Counted from the first letter of the stretch, positions 26,337-37,882 are shown. The stretch is DNA of 64,000 nucleotides from Microbacterium sp. EYE_78 (GCF_023149035.1 NZ_JAHXMY010000002.1:62001-126000); one strand, 5' to 3'. Numbers and translations are program-made. Notes: generated by a model not told the origin, from the sequence alone.

Positions 26337-27341
26337 ATGACGGTACAACAGCGGGCGACGCTGGATGACGTTGCGCGGCTCGCGGGAGTCAGCTCGAAGA
26401 CGGTCTCGCGCGTGTTCGCGCAGCGTGAGCTGGTGGCACCGCTCACCGTCGAACGCGTCCTGGGGGCGGCCAAGCGGCTCCGCTTCCGGCCGAACAGCCT
26501 CGCGCAGGGGCTGCGCCGAGGCGGCAGCCGGACGGTCGGCTTCATCATCGGCGAGCTGAGCAACCCCTTCTACTACAAGGTGGCGGCCGGCATCGAGAAG
26601 GAGCTCTCGGCGCACGGCTTCAGCCTCGTGGTCGCGACGACGGACGACACCGAAGAGGGCGAGGGCCGTGTCGCCGATGCGCTGCTGGCCCAGCGGGTCG
26701 GCGCACTGCTGCTCATCCCCGTGGGCGACGACCAGTCCTACCTCGAGGGCGAGCGGCAGCTCGGCACCCCGGTGATCGCCATCGACCGGCCGGCCCGCAA
26801 CCTCGCAGCCGACGCCATCGTGCTCGACAACCGCGCCGCCGTCCTCGAGGCGACGCGACGCCTCGTGACGCGAGGGCACCGACGCATCGCCTACGTCTGC
26901 AACCCGGCATCCGTCTGGACGCAGTCCGAGCGACTCGCCGGCTATCGGCAGGCGTTGTCGGAGGTCGGCGTCGACAGCACGCCGTGGGAGGTGCTGGGCG
27001 ACGATCTCGCCCTGTCGCCGACGGACCTCGTCCGGGCGCTCTGGGCGGACGGCGACGGTCCGACGGCGGTCATCGCCGGGAACAACCGCGTCACCGTCGG
27101 AGCCCTGCGGGTGCTGCGTGAGCGAGGCGACGAACGCACGGCGCTCGTGGGGTTCGACGACTTCGACACGGGCGACGTCCTCGGCGTCTCGGTGATCTCC
27201 TACGACCCGCTCGAGCTCGGTCGCCGCGCGGCGCAGCTGGCCATCGAGCGGATCGGGGATCCGTCCGGCTTCGTGCGGCAGATCACCCTGCCGACGTGGA
27301 TCATCGAGCGCGGGACGGGCGAGCGGCCGCCGTTCGACTGA
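26337..27341 (+). CDS. LacI-family regulator beside the mannoside operon
   Basis: The protein has 334 residues. The helix-turn-helix (LDDVARLAGVSSKTVSRVF) lies directly after the start, followed by a ligand-binding domain with Gly-Phe-Ile-Ile-Gly-Glu-Leu-Ser-Asn-Pro-Phe-Tyr. I chose ATG 26337 because an AGGAGG site sits four bases upstream and the DNA-binding domain then starts at the usual place. The frame extends further up but that part is not family-like. It is transcribed divergently from the mannoside operon and is the likely regulator of it. It is convergent with the CE7 esterase, with three bases between stops. Confidence 0.9.
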   Translation: MTVQQRATLDDVARLAGVSSKTVSRVFAQRELVAPLTVERVLGAAKRLRFRPNSLAQGLRRGGSRTVGFIIGELSNPFYYKVAAGIEKELSAHGFSLVVATTDDTEEGEGRVADALLAQRVGALLLIPVGDDQSYLEGERQLGTPVIAIDRPARNLAADAIVLDNRAAVLEATRRLVTRGHRRIAYVCNPASVWTQSERLAGYRQALSEVGVDSTPWEVLGDDLALSPTDLVRALWADGDGPTAVIAGNNRVTVGALRVLRERGDERTALVGFDDFDTGDVLGVSVISYDPLELGRRAAQLAIERIGDPSGFVRQITLPTWIIERGTGERPPFD

Positions 27342-27344
27342 TCG

Positions 27345-28313
27345 TCAGATGCGGGCGGCGAGGAACTCCGCCTGCCGCATCCACTGGTACGCCTGGCCGC
27401 CCTCGTGCTCGTTGAACGGGAAGACCTCGATCTCCTTGTCGGCACCGCCCCAGGCGTTGTACGCCGCGAAGACGGTCGAGGGCGGGCAGATCGGGTCGAG
27501 CAGTGCGACGGAGAAGAGGGATGCGGCATTTGCCCGCACCGCGAAGTTCACCCCGTCGAAGTAGGACAGCGTCTCGAACACGCGGGCCTCCGCGCCCCTG
27601 TGGACGGCGAGGTAGCGCGCGACCTCCTCGTACGGGTCCCGGCCGGTCATCCCGACGGCGCGCTCGAAGTGGCAGAGGAAGGGGACGTCCGGCATGACGG
27701 CGACCAGATCGTCGCTGAGCGCGGCGGCGGCGATGGCGATGCCGCCGCCCTGGCTGCCGCCGCAGACGGCGACGCGCGCCGCATCCACCTCCGGCAGCGT
27801 GCGGACGGCGTCGATCGCCCGAACCGCGTCGGTGAACACGCGACGGTAGTAGTAGGTCTCGGGGTCGTCGATCCCGCGGGTCATGAAACCGGGGAAGGCC
27901 GGCCCGGTGCCGTGCGGGTCGGGCGTGGCACCGCCCGCGCCCCAGGCGCTGCCCTGCCCACGGGTGTCCATGAAGAGGTGCGCGTAGCCGGACGCCGCCC
28001 ATCCGAGTCGTTCGACCGGAAGGCCCCGGCCGCCGCCGTAGCCGTTGAACTCCACGACGGTCGGCAACGGGGCGTCGCGCTGCGCGGGAAGGAGCAGCCA
28101 TCCCTTGACGGGGTCGCCCGCGAACCCGGGGAAGGTGACGTCGAACGCGTCGATGCCGCGGAGCGGCGTCGGCACCGGCGCCACCGCGACGGCACCCCCG
28201 GCATCCCGCGCGCCCGCGACGGTGCTGCGCCAGAAGTCGTCGAAGTCGTCCGGCACGCGGACCTCCGGGCGATAGTCGCGGAGGTCGTCGAGGGGCAGAT
28301 CGAAGCGCGGCAC
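27345..28313 (-). CDS. Acetyl xylan esterase / cephalosporin deacetylase (CE7)
   Basis: This 322-residue alpha/beta hydrolase is of the CE7 type. The nucleophile elbow is Gly-Gly-Ser187-Gln-Gly-Gly-Gly, and Met-Asp-Thr-Arg-Gly-Gln-Gly, a CE7 hallmark, lies upstream. Asp in Leu-Leu-Asp-Pro-Ile-Cys-Pro-Pro and His in Asn-Glu-His-Glu-Gly-Gly complete the triad. It would remove acetyl groups from short xylo- or manno-oligosaccharides in the cytoplasm, suiting the hemicellulose genes nearby. It starts at GTG 28313. Confidence 0.9.
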   Translation of the reverse strand: MPRFDLPLDDLRDYRPEVRVPDDFDDFWRSTVAGARDAGGAVAVAPVPTPLRGIDAFDVTFPGFAGDPVKGWLLLPAQRDAPLPTVVEFNGYGGGRGLPVERLGWAASGYAHLFMDTRGQGSAWGAGGATPDPHGTGPAFPGFMTRGIDDPETYYYRRVFTDAVRAIDAVRTLPEVDAARVAVCGGSQGGGIAIAAAALSDDLVAVMPDVPFLCHFERAVGMTGRDPYEEVARYLAVHRGAEARVFETLSYFDGVNFAVRANAASLFSVALLDPICPPSTVFAAYNAWGGADKEIEVFPFNEHEGGQAYQWMRQAEFLAARI

Positions 28314-28415
28314 GGGCTCACCCTAGCGTCCGCGCAGGCGTCGTCGCGCACGCCCGGGATCAGGGCGGGGAGATATCTCGACATCGAGAGAAACCGGGGC
28401 GGTGCGATACGCTGA

Positions 28416-30668
<2,253 letters not shown>

Positions 30669-30677
30669 CCCGCACAG

Positions 30678-30716
30678 ACGGATGCCCCGGCCGCGAGAGC
30701 GGGCCGGGGCATCCGT
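30678..30716. terminator. Bidirectional terminator between icd and the acetyltransferase gene
   Basis: A 15-bp GC stem (30678-30692 with 30702-30716) surrounds a 9-base loop. Both arms contain GGATGCC as an inverted pair. The flanking genes are convergent, so it can serve both. Confidence 0.8.
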
Positions 30717-30730
30717 GCGTTCGGGGAGCG

Positions 30731-31183
30731 TCAGAGCTTGATCTGCGCAACGACCTCGCCGTATTCGGTCTCGTCGACGGGGGTGAACCCGACGCGGCGG
30801 AAGAAGGCGTCCGGGCCGCCCTCGCCCGCCTCGTAGATGACGTTGACATGGTCGAAACCGCGGGCGCGCGCCTCGCCGGTGAGCTGCTCGACCGCGTAGC
30901 GACCGATGCCGCGACCCTGATCGTCGGCATCCACGTTGATGCGCCACAGCACGGAGCGGAAGTGCTCGTGCGGCGCGTCGGCGTCGAAGCCCGCGCTCAC
31001 GAACCCGACCACCTCGTCACCGTCGAGGATGACCCGCTGCCACGATGTGGCGGGGTCGACGACGGTCGCGGCGATCGCATAGCTCTCGGGTGCGATGAAG
31101 CGTTCCTGGCCCGGCTTGAGCGAGAGGGTGTTCACGGCGACGATCGTCGACGCCGACAGTTCTTCCACGCGGAGGTCAGCCAT
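30731..31183 (-). CDS. GNAT-family N-acetyltransferase
   Basis: This 150-residue single-domain acetyltransferase has a central Leu-Trp-Arg-Ile-Asn-Val strand leading to the acetyl-CoA loop Asp-Gln-Gly-Arg-Gly-Ile-Gly-Arg. The C-terminal part has Phe-Phe-Arg-Arg-Val-Gly-Phe-Thr-Pro. The substrate is unknown. I see no ribosome binding site before ATG 31183, so the transcript may be leaderless; a GTG two codons earlier is an alternative. It stands alone between convergent icd and the L,D-transpeptidase gene. Confidence 0.85.
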   Translation of the reverse strand: MADLRVEELSASTIVAVNTLSLKPGQERFIAPESYAIAATVVDPATSWQRVILDGDEVVGFVSAGFDADAPHEHFRSVLWRINVDADDQGRGIGRYAVEQLTGEARARGFDHVNVIYEAGEGGPDAFFRRVGFTPVDETEYGEVVAQIKL

Positions 31184-31240
31184 GAGCACAGGCTAACGGG
31201 GATGGCGCCGGGTCGCACATGCCCGCGTCATGATCGCCGA

Positions 31241-32665
31241 TCAGGAATGGATCCAGACGTCTCCGCCGTCAGGCATCCAGTCGTAGAGCTTCTTCGCGAG
31301 CGGCGGCGGCATGTTGACGCATCCCGCACTCATCTGGCTGCCGAAGTTGTTGTGCCAGTACGCGCCGTGGAACGCCTGGTTGCCGTTGAAGTACATCACC
31401 CACGGCACGTCGGGCTGGGTGTACTTCGAGCCGGTGTCGCGGGACGTGCCCTTCATGTCCTGGAGGGGCGTCCGCCAGCCGATGGAATAGCGACCGGTGA
31501 AGGTGACCGCGCCGTCGCGACCGCTCGAGATGAGCCAGGTGTCGATGACCTTGCCGTTCTCCTTGAGGTAGAGCCGCTGCTCGCCGAGGTCCACCTCGGC
31601 GAGGCGCACCGTGCTTACCGTGTCGCGCGGCGTCACATCGACGGGGAGGGCGTACGCGGCGCTGCCCGTTGCGAGCTGATCGGCGAAATCGCGTGCGACG
31701 CCGCCGACGTCCCCGAGGACGCGACCATCCTGGCCCTCGACGATCGTCGAGAGCACGGTGCCTGACTCGTTGCTGAGCACCTGCGCGGTCTGAGGATCCT
31801 GGTTCACCTTGCCGGCGAGACCGTCCACCGTCTCCTGCACGGCGGCGGCGTCGGCGGTGATGACGAACGCACCGGACTCGTCGGGCGCGACGGTCAGCCA
31901 CGAGGCGAGCCGCTTCGCCGACACGCGCACGATGTTCTCGTCGCCGGCGTAGAACCCGGCCTCGTCGATCATGCCGTTCAGCGTCGCGACCGCCGCTTCC
32001 GCGGCATCCGTCGTGATGTCGGAGGGGACGGGCTCGGGCGTCGGGTCGACCGTGACACGGTCGACGCCGTCCCTGAGCGCGCCCTCGAGTGCGGTGCGCA
32101 CCGATTCGAGCGAGATCCCGGTGCCGTCCTGCGCGGGCGTGGCGGTGTAGACGGATCCGTCGAAGGCGACGGCTGCCGGGGTCGGGTCGGTGAACGAGTC
32201 CGGCGCTGCGGCGCGGAGCGCGGCCGTCGCGCGCGCGGTGTCGAGGGCGACCTCACCGCCGTCGTACTCCGCGAACCAGGACGTGACGTTCCACATGGGG
32301 CTCTGCGCGAAGGCGGCGTCCGCGAGGGCTGCCGCATCCACGGACGCGCCGAGGTCCGCGGCCGACACCGTCGGTCCGCCGTCGCCGAGCGACACCTCGA
32401 TCGACGAGAGCCGCGAGGAGATCGAGTCGGCCGCCATCGCCGTGGTCTGCCCGCCGACTGCGACGCCGGCGGTGGAGGTGCCGGGGGCGATGAGGACGAG
32501 CGAGCACACGACGGCGCCGACGGTCACGGCGGCGACGGGGAGGCCGACTTTCAGCCAGAGGCGGCGCGGCTTCGGCGCGGGTTCGGCAGGGGCCCACCGG
32601 ACATCGACGGATCCGTCGGCGGGCGGCGCGTCCTGCGCGTCGTGGCGTGTGATGATCTCGGACAT
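31241..32665 (-). CDS. L,D-transpeptidase with PG_binding_4-like repeats
   Basis: This 474-residue cell-wall enzyme has a short cytoplasmic N-terminus and one membrane anchor (about 40-60). A long extracellular region follows with PG_binding_4-like modules (about 85-300). The C-terminal YkuD domain has the catalytic motif with His in His-Gly-Ala-Tyr-Trp-His and Cys in Ser-Ala-Gly-Cys-Val-Asn-Met. YkuD enzymes make 3-3 crosslinks in peptidoglycan or attach proteins to it. The ATG follows a GGGGGAG site. Its nearest neighbour on the same strand is a small lipoprotein gene 95 bases upstream, which may be cotranscribed. Confidence 0.92.
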   Translation of the reverse strand: MSEIITRHDAQDAPPADGSVDVRWAPAEPAPKPRRLWLKVGLPVAAVTVGAVVCSLVLIAPGTSTAGVAVGGQTTAMAADSISSRLSSIEVSLGDGGPTVSAADLGASVDAAALADAAFAQSPMWNVTSWFAEYDGGEVALDTARATAALRAAAPDSFTDPTPAAVAFDGSVYTATPAQDGTGISLESVRTALEGALRDGVDRVTVDPTPEPVPSDITTDAAEAAVATLNGMIDEAGFYAGDENIVRVSAKRLASWLTVAPDESGAFVITADAAAVQETVDGLAGKVNQDPQTAQVLSNESGTVLSTIVEGQDGRVLGDVGGVARDFADQLATGSAAYALPVDVTPRDTVSTVRLAEVDLGEQRLYLKENGKVIDTWLISSGRDGAVTFTGRYSIGWRTPLQDMKGTSRDTGSKYTQPDVPWVMYFNGNQAFHGAYWHNNFGSQMSAGCVNMPPPLAKKLYDWMPDGGDVWIHS

Positions 32666-32760
32666 CGATCTCCCCCGAGGTGCGTCCTGGCGTTCCGGAG
32701 CCCGCAGGGTGCGGGATCTCGTCGCTGAGGAAATGGTACGCGACGTGGGCTGAATGCCAC

Positions 32761-33210
32761 TCACGCGCCGCAGAGGTCGCGGAATGCTGCGACGCCGGTG
32801 CGGATCCGCTCGGTCGCCTCGGCGAGGTCGCCGAGGCCGGCGGCACCGCCCGTCGCAGCCGATGAGGATGCCTCAGCCAGCGCGTCGAACCCCGCCCGCA
32901 GATCCGAGAGGGCGGCGTCGACGGCCGGTTCGGTGACCGCGTCCGCCGCGAGGTCCAGCTGCGCCGCGACGGCCTCCGTCGCCTCCGCCGCCGCCGGGAG
33001 GTCTGCTGCATCCACGTCGCTGAACGTCGACATGGCCTCGTTCACCGCCGTGGAGACGGCACCGCACGCGTCGGATCGCGTCTGCGGCGCGGCATCGTCG
33101 GCCGGTGCGCAGGCGCTCGTCATGGCGATCGCGGCGCCGGCGACGAGGGCCGCGACGCTCATGCGCAGCACCGTCTGCGGCGGGGCGATGAACGGGCGGA
33201 TGGCGGGCAC
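32761..33210 (-). CDS. Small alanine-rich lipoprotein of unknown function
   Basis: This 149-residue protein has a hydrophobic signal and a Thr-Ser-Ala-Cys lipobox near residue 34. The mature part is mostly helical and rich in Ala, Asp and Glu. It contains one further Cys after the lipobox and another close to the C-terminus (Asp-Leu-Cys-Gly-Ala), which may form a disulfide. A GAGGAGG site six bases before GTG 33210 sets the start. It lies upstream of and on the same strand as the L,D-transpeptidase gene, so a cell-envelope role is plausible but unproven. Confidence 0.75.
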   Translation of the reverse strand: MPAIRPFIAPPQTVLRMSVAALVAGAAIAMTSACAPADDAAPQTRSDACGAVSTAVNEAMSTFSDVDAADLPAAAEATEAVAAQLDLAADAVTEPAVDAALSDLRAGFDALAEASSSAATGGAAGLGDLAEATERIRTGVAAFRDLCGA

Positions 33211-33340
33211 GCGGGACCTCCTCAGCCGATGGGGACCCTCCGAGCGTGCCAGGTCGAGGCTGAACGCCTCGTCAATGCGGCGGACCGCGCCCGTACACTG
33301 GCTCCGCGCGTCGATGGGCGATGTGCGGGAGGAGTGGTCC

Positions 33341-34120
33341 GTGGCCGAGGTCGTCATCGCGGGGTCCGCAGCCGAGGCCGGGGACCTCGTCGCCGCCGAG
33401 ATCGAGCGCCGCGTGCGTACACGCCCGGACACCGTCCTGGGACTCGCGACCGGTTCGACCCCGCTGCCCGTCTACGAGGCGCTCCGGAGGCGACTCGTCG
33501 GCGTCGACGTCTCGCAGGTGCGCGGTTTCGCGCTCGACGAGTACGTCGGGATCGACCCCGATCATCCGGAGAGCTACCGGTCCGTCATCCGGCGCGAGGT
33601 GATCGAGCCGCTGGGATTCGACCCGGCCCGCATCCGCACGCCCGATGGCGCGCTCGAGCGCGCCGAGCACGCGGGTGAGGAGTACGAGCGGGCGATCGCC
33701 GACGCCGGCGGCGTCGACCTGCAGATCCTGGGGATCGGGACGTCCGGTCACATCGGCTTCAACGAGCCGGGATCGTCATTCGCGTCGCGTACCCGGGTCA
33801 AGACGCTCGTCGAGCAGACCCGCCGGGACAACGCGCGGTTCTTCGACTCCGTCGACGAGGTGCCCGTGCACTGCATCACGCAGGGCCTCGGCACCATCCT
33901 GCAGGCGCGTCACCTCGTCCTGCTGGCGTTCGGTGCCGGCAAGGCGGCGGCGGTGGCAGCGGCGGTCGAGGGGCCGGTGACCGCGTCGCTCCCGGCGTCC
34001 GCCATCCAGCTGCACCCGCACGTCACGGTCGTCCTCGACGAGCCGGCGGCGTCGCGGCTGGCGGATGCCGATTACTACCGCTACGCGTTCGCCCACAAGC
34101 CGCACTGGCAGGGCGTGTGA
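33341..34120 (+). CDS. nagB: Glucosamine-6-phosphate deaminase
   Basis: This 259-residue enzyme converts glucosamine 6-phosphate to fructose 6-phosphate and ammonia. Family motifs are Gly-Leu-Ala-Thr-Gly-Ser-Thr-Pro (phosphate loop, about 34-41), Leu-Asp66-Glu-Tyr-Val-Gly with the general base Asp, and Gly-Ile-Gly-Thr-Ser-Gly-His-Ile-Gly-Phe-Asn-Glu-Pro. GTG 33341 is chosen because a GGGAGGAG site lies seven bases upstream and the length then matches NagB; ATG 33314 is in frame. It is separated from the amino-sugar operon at 36749 by unrelated genes but completes that pathway. Confidence 0.95.
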   Translation: MAEVVIAGSAAEAGDLVAAEIERRVRTRPDTVLGLATGSTPLPVYEALRRRLVGVDVSQVRGFALDEYVGIDPDHPESYRSVIRREVIEPLGFDPARIRTPDGALERAEHAGEEYERAIADAGGVDLQILGIGTSGHIGFNEPGSSFASRTRVKTLVEQTRRDNARFFDSVDEVPVHCITQGLGTILQARHLVLLAFGAGKAAAVAAAVEGPVTASLPASAIQLHPHVTVVLDEPAASRLADADYYRYAFAHKPHWQGV

Positions 34121-34121
34121 G

Positions 34122-34143
34122 TGCGAGGCCCGCACGCCTCGCA
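34122..34143 (+). terminator. Hairpin after nagB
   Basis: TGCGAGG and CCTCGCA form a 7-bp stem with an 8-base loop directly after the stop codon. Confidence 0.5.
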
Positions 34144-34207
34144 TGAGAGTCCGCTCACACGGCTCACGAGTCCGCTGCACCCGATGACACGGCCGCGGCC
34201 GCGCGCC

Positions 34208-34213
34208 TAGGGT
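34208..34213 (+). promoter_or_regulatory. -10 element for a leaderless transcript
   Basis: TAGGGT ends seven bases before the ATG of the next gene, the spacing expected when transcription starts at the initiation codon. No ribosome binding site is present. Confidence 0.5.
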
Positions 34214-34220
34214 GTGGCTC

Positions 34221-34844
34221 ATGCAACGCACAACGGTGTGGTCGTGGTTCGTCGGCGGGCTGTTGCTGCTGGCGCAGAGCGTCCTCGGCGTCTTCGCCGC
34301 GCTCGCCGTCGCGACGGGTGACCGCGTGTCCGTGGCATTGACGCTCGGGGCGGCCCTGCTGACGGCGGCGGCCTGCGCCGTCTACGCGTGGGGCCTGCGG
34401 CCCGAGGAGAGCGTTGTCGCTCGGCGCCCTGCGGGTATGGCCGTCGTGCTGGGTCTCGGCGCCCTCGGGTTCGCGCAGGCGGTGTGGTGGGCAGGGCCGA
34501 CCGGGTACGCCGGGGGCGCGTCGGCGGCGGCCACCGCCGCACTCGGCACGGTGGCGTCGTTCATCCTCGCGTCTGCGGCATCCGTCGCCGTCCTCCGCGT
34601 CGGCGTGATCCCCCGGCCCTGGAGCCACATCCCGCTGGCGGCGACCAGCCTGGGTCTCGGCCTCTCGATCGTCTTCGCCGTCGCGCTGCCGCTCCTGGCG
34701 CCCGGATCGGGCAGCGCCGTCGGGGTGCTGCCGGCCACGATCCCGGGAGTCGTCGGCCTCGTGTCGATCGTGCTCTCGCGAACGGCGCAGCCGACTCCCG
34801 TGGCCGGCGGGTCGCCCGTCGCCGCCGCGCTCCGACGCGGCTGA
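34221..34844 (+). CDS. Integral membrane protein of unknown function
   Basis: This 207-residue protein has about six hydrophobic segments connected by short loops, starting MQRTTVWSWF. It has no conserved polar motif that I recognise. The N-terminus is short and the C-terminus is a hydrophilic Pro/Ala/Arg tail. It is preceded by a TAGGGT element suited to leaderless transcription. It stands alone, convergent with the oxidase gene that follows. Confidence 0.7.
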   Translation: MQRTTVWSWFVGGLLLLAQSVLGVFAALAVATGDRVSVALTLGAALLTAAACAVYAWGLRPEESVVARRPAGMAVVLGLGALGFAQAVWWAGPTGYAGGASAAATAALGTVASFILASAASVAVLRVGVIPRPWSHIPLAATSLGLGLSIVFAVALPLLAPGSGSAVGVLPATIPGVVGLVSIVLSRTAQPTPVAGGSPVAAALRRG

Positions 34845-34872
34845 GGACCGCCCGCGCGCGGGGGAGGACGCC

Positions 34873-36240
34873 TCAGGACGAGTGGACGAACACTTTCCCG
34901 GGGTTCAGGATGCCGCTGGGATCGAAGACCGCCTTGATCCCGCGCTGCAGCCGCCACTGCGTCTCGCCCAGTTCGTCGGCGAGCCACCGTCGCTTGAGCA
35001 CGCCGATCCCGTGCTCACCGGTCAGGGTGCCGCCGAGTGCGATGGCGGCACGGAAGAGGGCATCCGCCGCGTCCCAGACATGATCGGGGACGTCGTCGCC
35101 GTCGAAGATGAAGTTCGGGTGGAGGTTGCCGTCGCCCGCATGACACACCGTCGGGATGGCGAGACCGAACTCGCGCTCGATGCGCGCGATCTCGTCGAAC
35201 ATCGCCGGGAGTGCGCTCCGAGGCACCGAGACGTCCTCGATGAGCGTCGTGCCCAGCCGCTCCATCGCGGGGTGCATAGATCGGCGCACCGCCCACAGCC
35301 GCTCCGCTTCGGCGGCGTCGGCCGCCAGCCGCACGACACCGCCCGAGCGGGTCAGCACGTCGGCGATCGCCGCCTGCTCGCCGACGGCGTCCGGGCCGTC
35401 GGTCTGCACCGTGAGCTGCGCCGCGCCGGGCGTCGGTGCGGGCAGGCCCAGCAGCGCGTGCGACGCCGCCAGGCTGGCCGCATCCATCAGCTCCATGATC
35501 GCGGGCTGCACACCAGACGCGGTCACGGCGGCGGAGCCTGCCGCGGCCGCGCGGACGCCCGGGAAGGTCGCGGTGAGGGTTCGGGTCTGGCCGGGCACGA
35601 GGCGTCGCAGCTTCAGCGTGGCACCCACGACCACACCGAGGGTCCCCTCGGAACCGATGAGGAGGGCCGTCAGGTCGTACCCCGTGACCCCCTTCACGCT
35701 GCGGTGGCCGGTCGAGATGAGGGTGCCGTCGGCCAGGACGACGTCGAGGGCGAGCACCGCGTCGCGGACGACGCCGTACTTCGCGCACAGCAGTCCGCCC
35801 GCCCCCGTGGCGATGTTCCCGCCGACGGTGGAGATCTCCCGGCTCGCCGGGTCGGGCGCCCACCACAGGCCGTGCGGTGCGAGCGCGCGGTTCAGGTCGG
35901 CGTTGAGGATGCCGGGTTCGACGACCGCGAGCAGGTCGTCCGCGCGGACCTCGAGCACGCGGTCCATGCCTCGGACGGACAGTGCGATCTCGCCCGCCCC
36001 GGTGTTCGCCCCGCCGGCGAGCCCGGTTCCGGCGCCGCGGGTCACGACCGGGGTCCCGGTCGCCGCCGCGATGCGGAGGGTCTCCTGCACGTCGGCCACC
36101 GAGCGCGCATGGACGACGGCGAGCGGCCGGCTCGCGGCGCGATGGCCGGACTTGTCGGCCCGCGCCTCATCCAGCGCGGCGTCGGAGGTGTCGATGCGCT
36201 CTCCGAGTGCGTCGCGGAGGAGGGTGAGGACGTCGCTCAC
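34873..36240 (-). CDS. FAD-linked oxidase, GlcD/D-lactate dehydrogenase family
   Basis: This 455-residue flavoenzyme has a PCMH FAD-binding domain in the first half (Val-Thr-Arg-Gly-Ala-Gly-Thr-Gly-Leu-Ala-Gly-Gly-Ala and Thr-Val-Gly-Gly-Asn-Ile-Ala-Thr-Gly-Ala-Gly-Gly). The C-terminal FAD-oxidase domain has His-Ala-Gly-Asp-Gly-Asn-Leu-His-Pro and Gly-Glu-His-Gly-Ile-Gly. These define the glycolate oxidase GlcD / D-2-hydroxyacid dehydrogenase group; the substrate is a 2-hydroxyacid such as D-lactate or glycolate. GTG 36240 overlaps the stop of the small membrane protein gene upstream, so they are cotranscribed. Confidence 0.9.
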   Translation of the reverse strand: MSDVLTLLRDALGERIDTSDAALDEARADKSGHRAASRPLAVVHARSVADVQETLRIAAATGTPVVTRGAGTGLAGGANTGAGEIALSVRGMDRVLEVRADDLLAVVEPGILNADLNRALAPHGLWWAPDPASREISTVGGNIATGAGGLLCAKYGVVRDAVLALDVVLADGTLISTGHRSVKGVTGYDLTALLIGSEGTLGVVVGATLKLRRLVPGQTRTLTATFPGVRAAAAGSAAVTASGVQPAIMELMDAASLAASHALLGLPAPTPGAAQLTVQTDGPDAVGEQAAIADVLTRSGGVVRLAADAAEAERLWAVRRSMHPAMERLGTTLIEDVSVPRSALPAMFDEIARIEREFGLAIPTVCHAGDGNLHPNFIFDGDDVPDHVWDAADALFRAAIALGGTLTGEHGIGVLKRRWLADELGETQWRLQRGIKAVFDPSGILNPGKVFVHSS

Positions 36241-36632
36241 GCCACACGCTTCCGTCCCGAGAGCACGCCGACGGTGACCGCCACGACGGCGAAGCCCAGT
36301 CCGATCCACACCTGCCCGCCGCTCCACCACGCGATCGTCGCCGAGAGGTAGATGAGCAGCTCGATCACCCCGCGAGCGAACGGGTGCACGACGAAGACGG
36401 CGCGGGGGGAGACGAACAGCCCCCACAAGATGAGCGTCAGCAGCGGCGTGCCGATCCCGAAGACGAGGTTCCACGGGGCATCCCACGCGGTGAAGCCCCA
36501 GAACGCCATGGTGCCCACCGCGAAGAGGGCGCACAGCAGCGAGAGCAGATCGAGGGCGGACAGCGGGGATCGGGTCCCCGCCGGCTGCGGCTCCGCGGGT
36601 CGTTCGGGGCGCACATGGGGGAGCTCGGACAT
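36237..36632 (-). CDS. YrdB-like (DUF2568) small membrane protein
   Basis: This 131-residue protein has a Pro/Arg-rich N-terminus and four hydrophobic helices containing Phe-Trp-Gly-Phe and a Trp-Gly-Leu-Phe-Val-Ser-Pro-Arg-Ala segment. Those elements are characteristic of the YrdB/DUF2568 family in Gram-positive bacteria. The function is unknown. Its stop overlaps the start of the GlcD-type oxidase gene. Its start lies 117 bases from the divergent ROK regulator gene. Confidence 0.75.
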   Translation of the reverse strand: MSELPHVRPERPAEPQPAGTRSPLSALDLLSLLCALFAVGTMAFWGFTAWDAPWNLVFGIGTPLLTLILWGLFVSPRAVFVVHPFARGVIELLIYLSATIAWWSGGQVWIGLGFAVVAVTVGVLSGRKRVA

Positions 36633-36676
36633 GCGTCGATCCTACGGGGGAGCAGTGCCGCCCCGGAGTGTAACGA

Positions 36677-36748
36677 GTTTGTTAAGACTGCTTGCAAATC
36701 GGTCCGCGGATCTTGTCGAAGGCGGATTCGTAAGGTCTACTAACAAAC
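36677..36748. promoter_or_regulatory. Operator region of the ROK regulator gene
   Basis: GTTTGTTA (36677-36684) and its exact complement TAACAAAC (36741-36748) flank the promoter region. The 18-mer GTAAGGTCTACTAACAAA (36730-36747) abuts the ROK start codon and recurs with two changes upstream of the GH20 gene (44977-44994). TAAGGT inside it could be the -10 element. Both copies are probably bound by the ROK protein. Confidence 0.6.
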
Positions 36749-37882
36749 ATGTCGACACCGACGAAGACCTCGTCCGCACGTCCCCGCAGGGCGGGCGGAA
36801 AGATCCTCCCCGAGCATGCCCGGGCCCACAACCGTGCACTCGTGCTGCAGTCGCTGTTCTCGGACGGAGCGATGAGCCGCGCCGACCTCTCCCGCGAGAC
36901 CGGCCTCACCCGGGTGACGATCTCGGACCTCGTGGCGGGCCTCATCGCGGACGGCTATGTCGTCGAACGGGGCGTGCGGGAGGCATCCGGACCCGGCAAA
37001 CCCGCCATCCTCGTCGACATCGCCCGCGCCGGGCACCGCATCGCCGGTCTCGACCTGTCGGGCAGCGACCGGTTCGTCGGGGCCGTGCTGACCCTCGACG
37101 GCGAGATCGTCGCCCGCCATGAGGTCGACGTCCCCGCCGACCCGGCCGGCATCCTCCCCGCCGTGATCGACCTCGCCCGTGCGGTGATCGCCGATGCGCA
37201 CGCCCCCGTGCTCGGCCTCGGCGTCGGCACCCCCGGTGTCGTCGACGACCGGGGCGTCGTCCTCGCCGCGCCCGGCCTCGGGTGGTCGGACCTCGACCTC
37301 AGCGGCAGGCTCGAAGCCGAGCTGGGTCTTCCCGTCCTCGTCGCGAACGACGCCAACGCCGCTGTCCTCGCCGAGCACACCTTCGGCGGCGCCGGCGACG
37401 ACGTGATCCTCATCCGGGTCGGCCGCGGTGTCGGCGCCGGCCTCCTCACCGGCGGGGAACCGCTCGCCGGCGCCCGCTTCGCGGCCGGCGAGATCGGGCA
37501 CGTCACCGTCGGCACCGACGGCGGGCCGCGGTGCGCCTGCGGGAAGATCGGATGCCTCGAGGCCTGGCTCGCCGTCCCGTCCCTGACCGAGCGACTCGCC
37601 ACGAGCGACGACCCCACCGGCGTCCTGCGCGACGCGGGGGAGCGGCTCGGCATCGCGCTCGCGCCCATCGTCGGCGCCCTCGACCTGTCGGAGATCACGC
37701 TCTCCGGCCCATCCGACCTGCTCGGCGGCGCCCTCGCGGAGGCCGCGGCCGAGACGGTGCGCACCCGCACGCTCGCCACGTTCCACGACGGGCTCCAGGT
37801 GCGCATGTCGGCGCAGAGCGAGGACATCGTCCTCCGCGGCGCCGCTGTCATGGTCCTCTCCGGCCGACTCGGGGTGTCCTGA
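36749..37882 (+). CDS. ROK-family transcriptional regulator (NagC-like)
   Basis: The 377-residue protein has an N-terminal winged helix (about 20-85) with Ser-Arg-Ala-Asp-Leu-Ser-Arg-Glu-Thr-Gly-Leu-Thr. A ROK domain follows with a degenerate kinase phosphate loop (Gly-Leu-Asp-Leu-Ser-Gly) and the ROK zinc signature Cys-Ala-Cys-Gly-Lys-Ile-Gly-Cys-Leu-Glu. It likely represses the following ABC importer, kinase and the convergent nagA-GH20 genes, responding to an amino sugar or its phosphate. The operator-like 18-mer beside its own start suggests autoregulation. No ribosome binding site is seen; the leader would be very short. Confidence 0.9.
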   Translation: MSTPTKTSSARPRRAGGKILPEHARAHNRALVLQSLFSDGAMSRADLSRETGLTRVTISDLVAGLIADGYVVERGVREASGPGKPAILVDIARAGHRIAGLDLSGSDRFVGAVLTLDGEIVARHEVDVPADPAGILPAVIDLARAVIADAHAPVLGLGVGTPGVVDDRGVVLAAPGLGWSDLDLSGRLEAELGLPVLVANDANAAVLAEHTFGGAGDDVILIRVGRGVGAGLLTGGEPLAGARFAAGEIGHVTVGTDGGPRCACGKIGCLEAWLAVPSLTERLATSDDPTGVLRDAGERLGIALAPIVGALDLSEITLSGPSDLLGGALAEAAAETVRTRTLATFHDGLQVRMSAQSEDIVLRGAAVMVLSGRLGVS

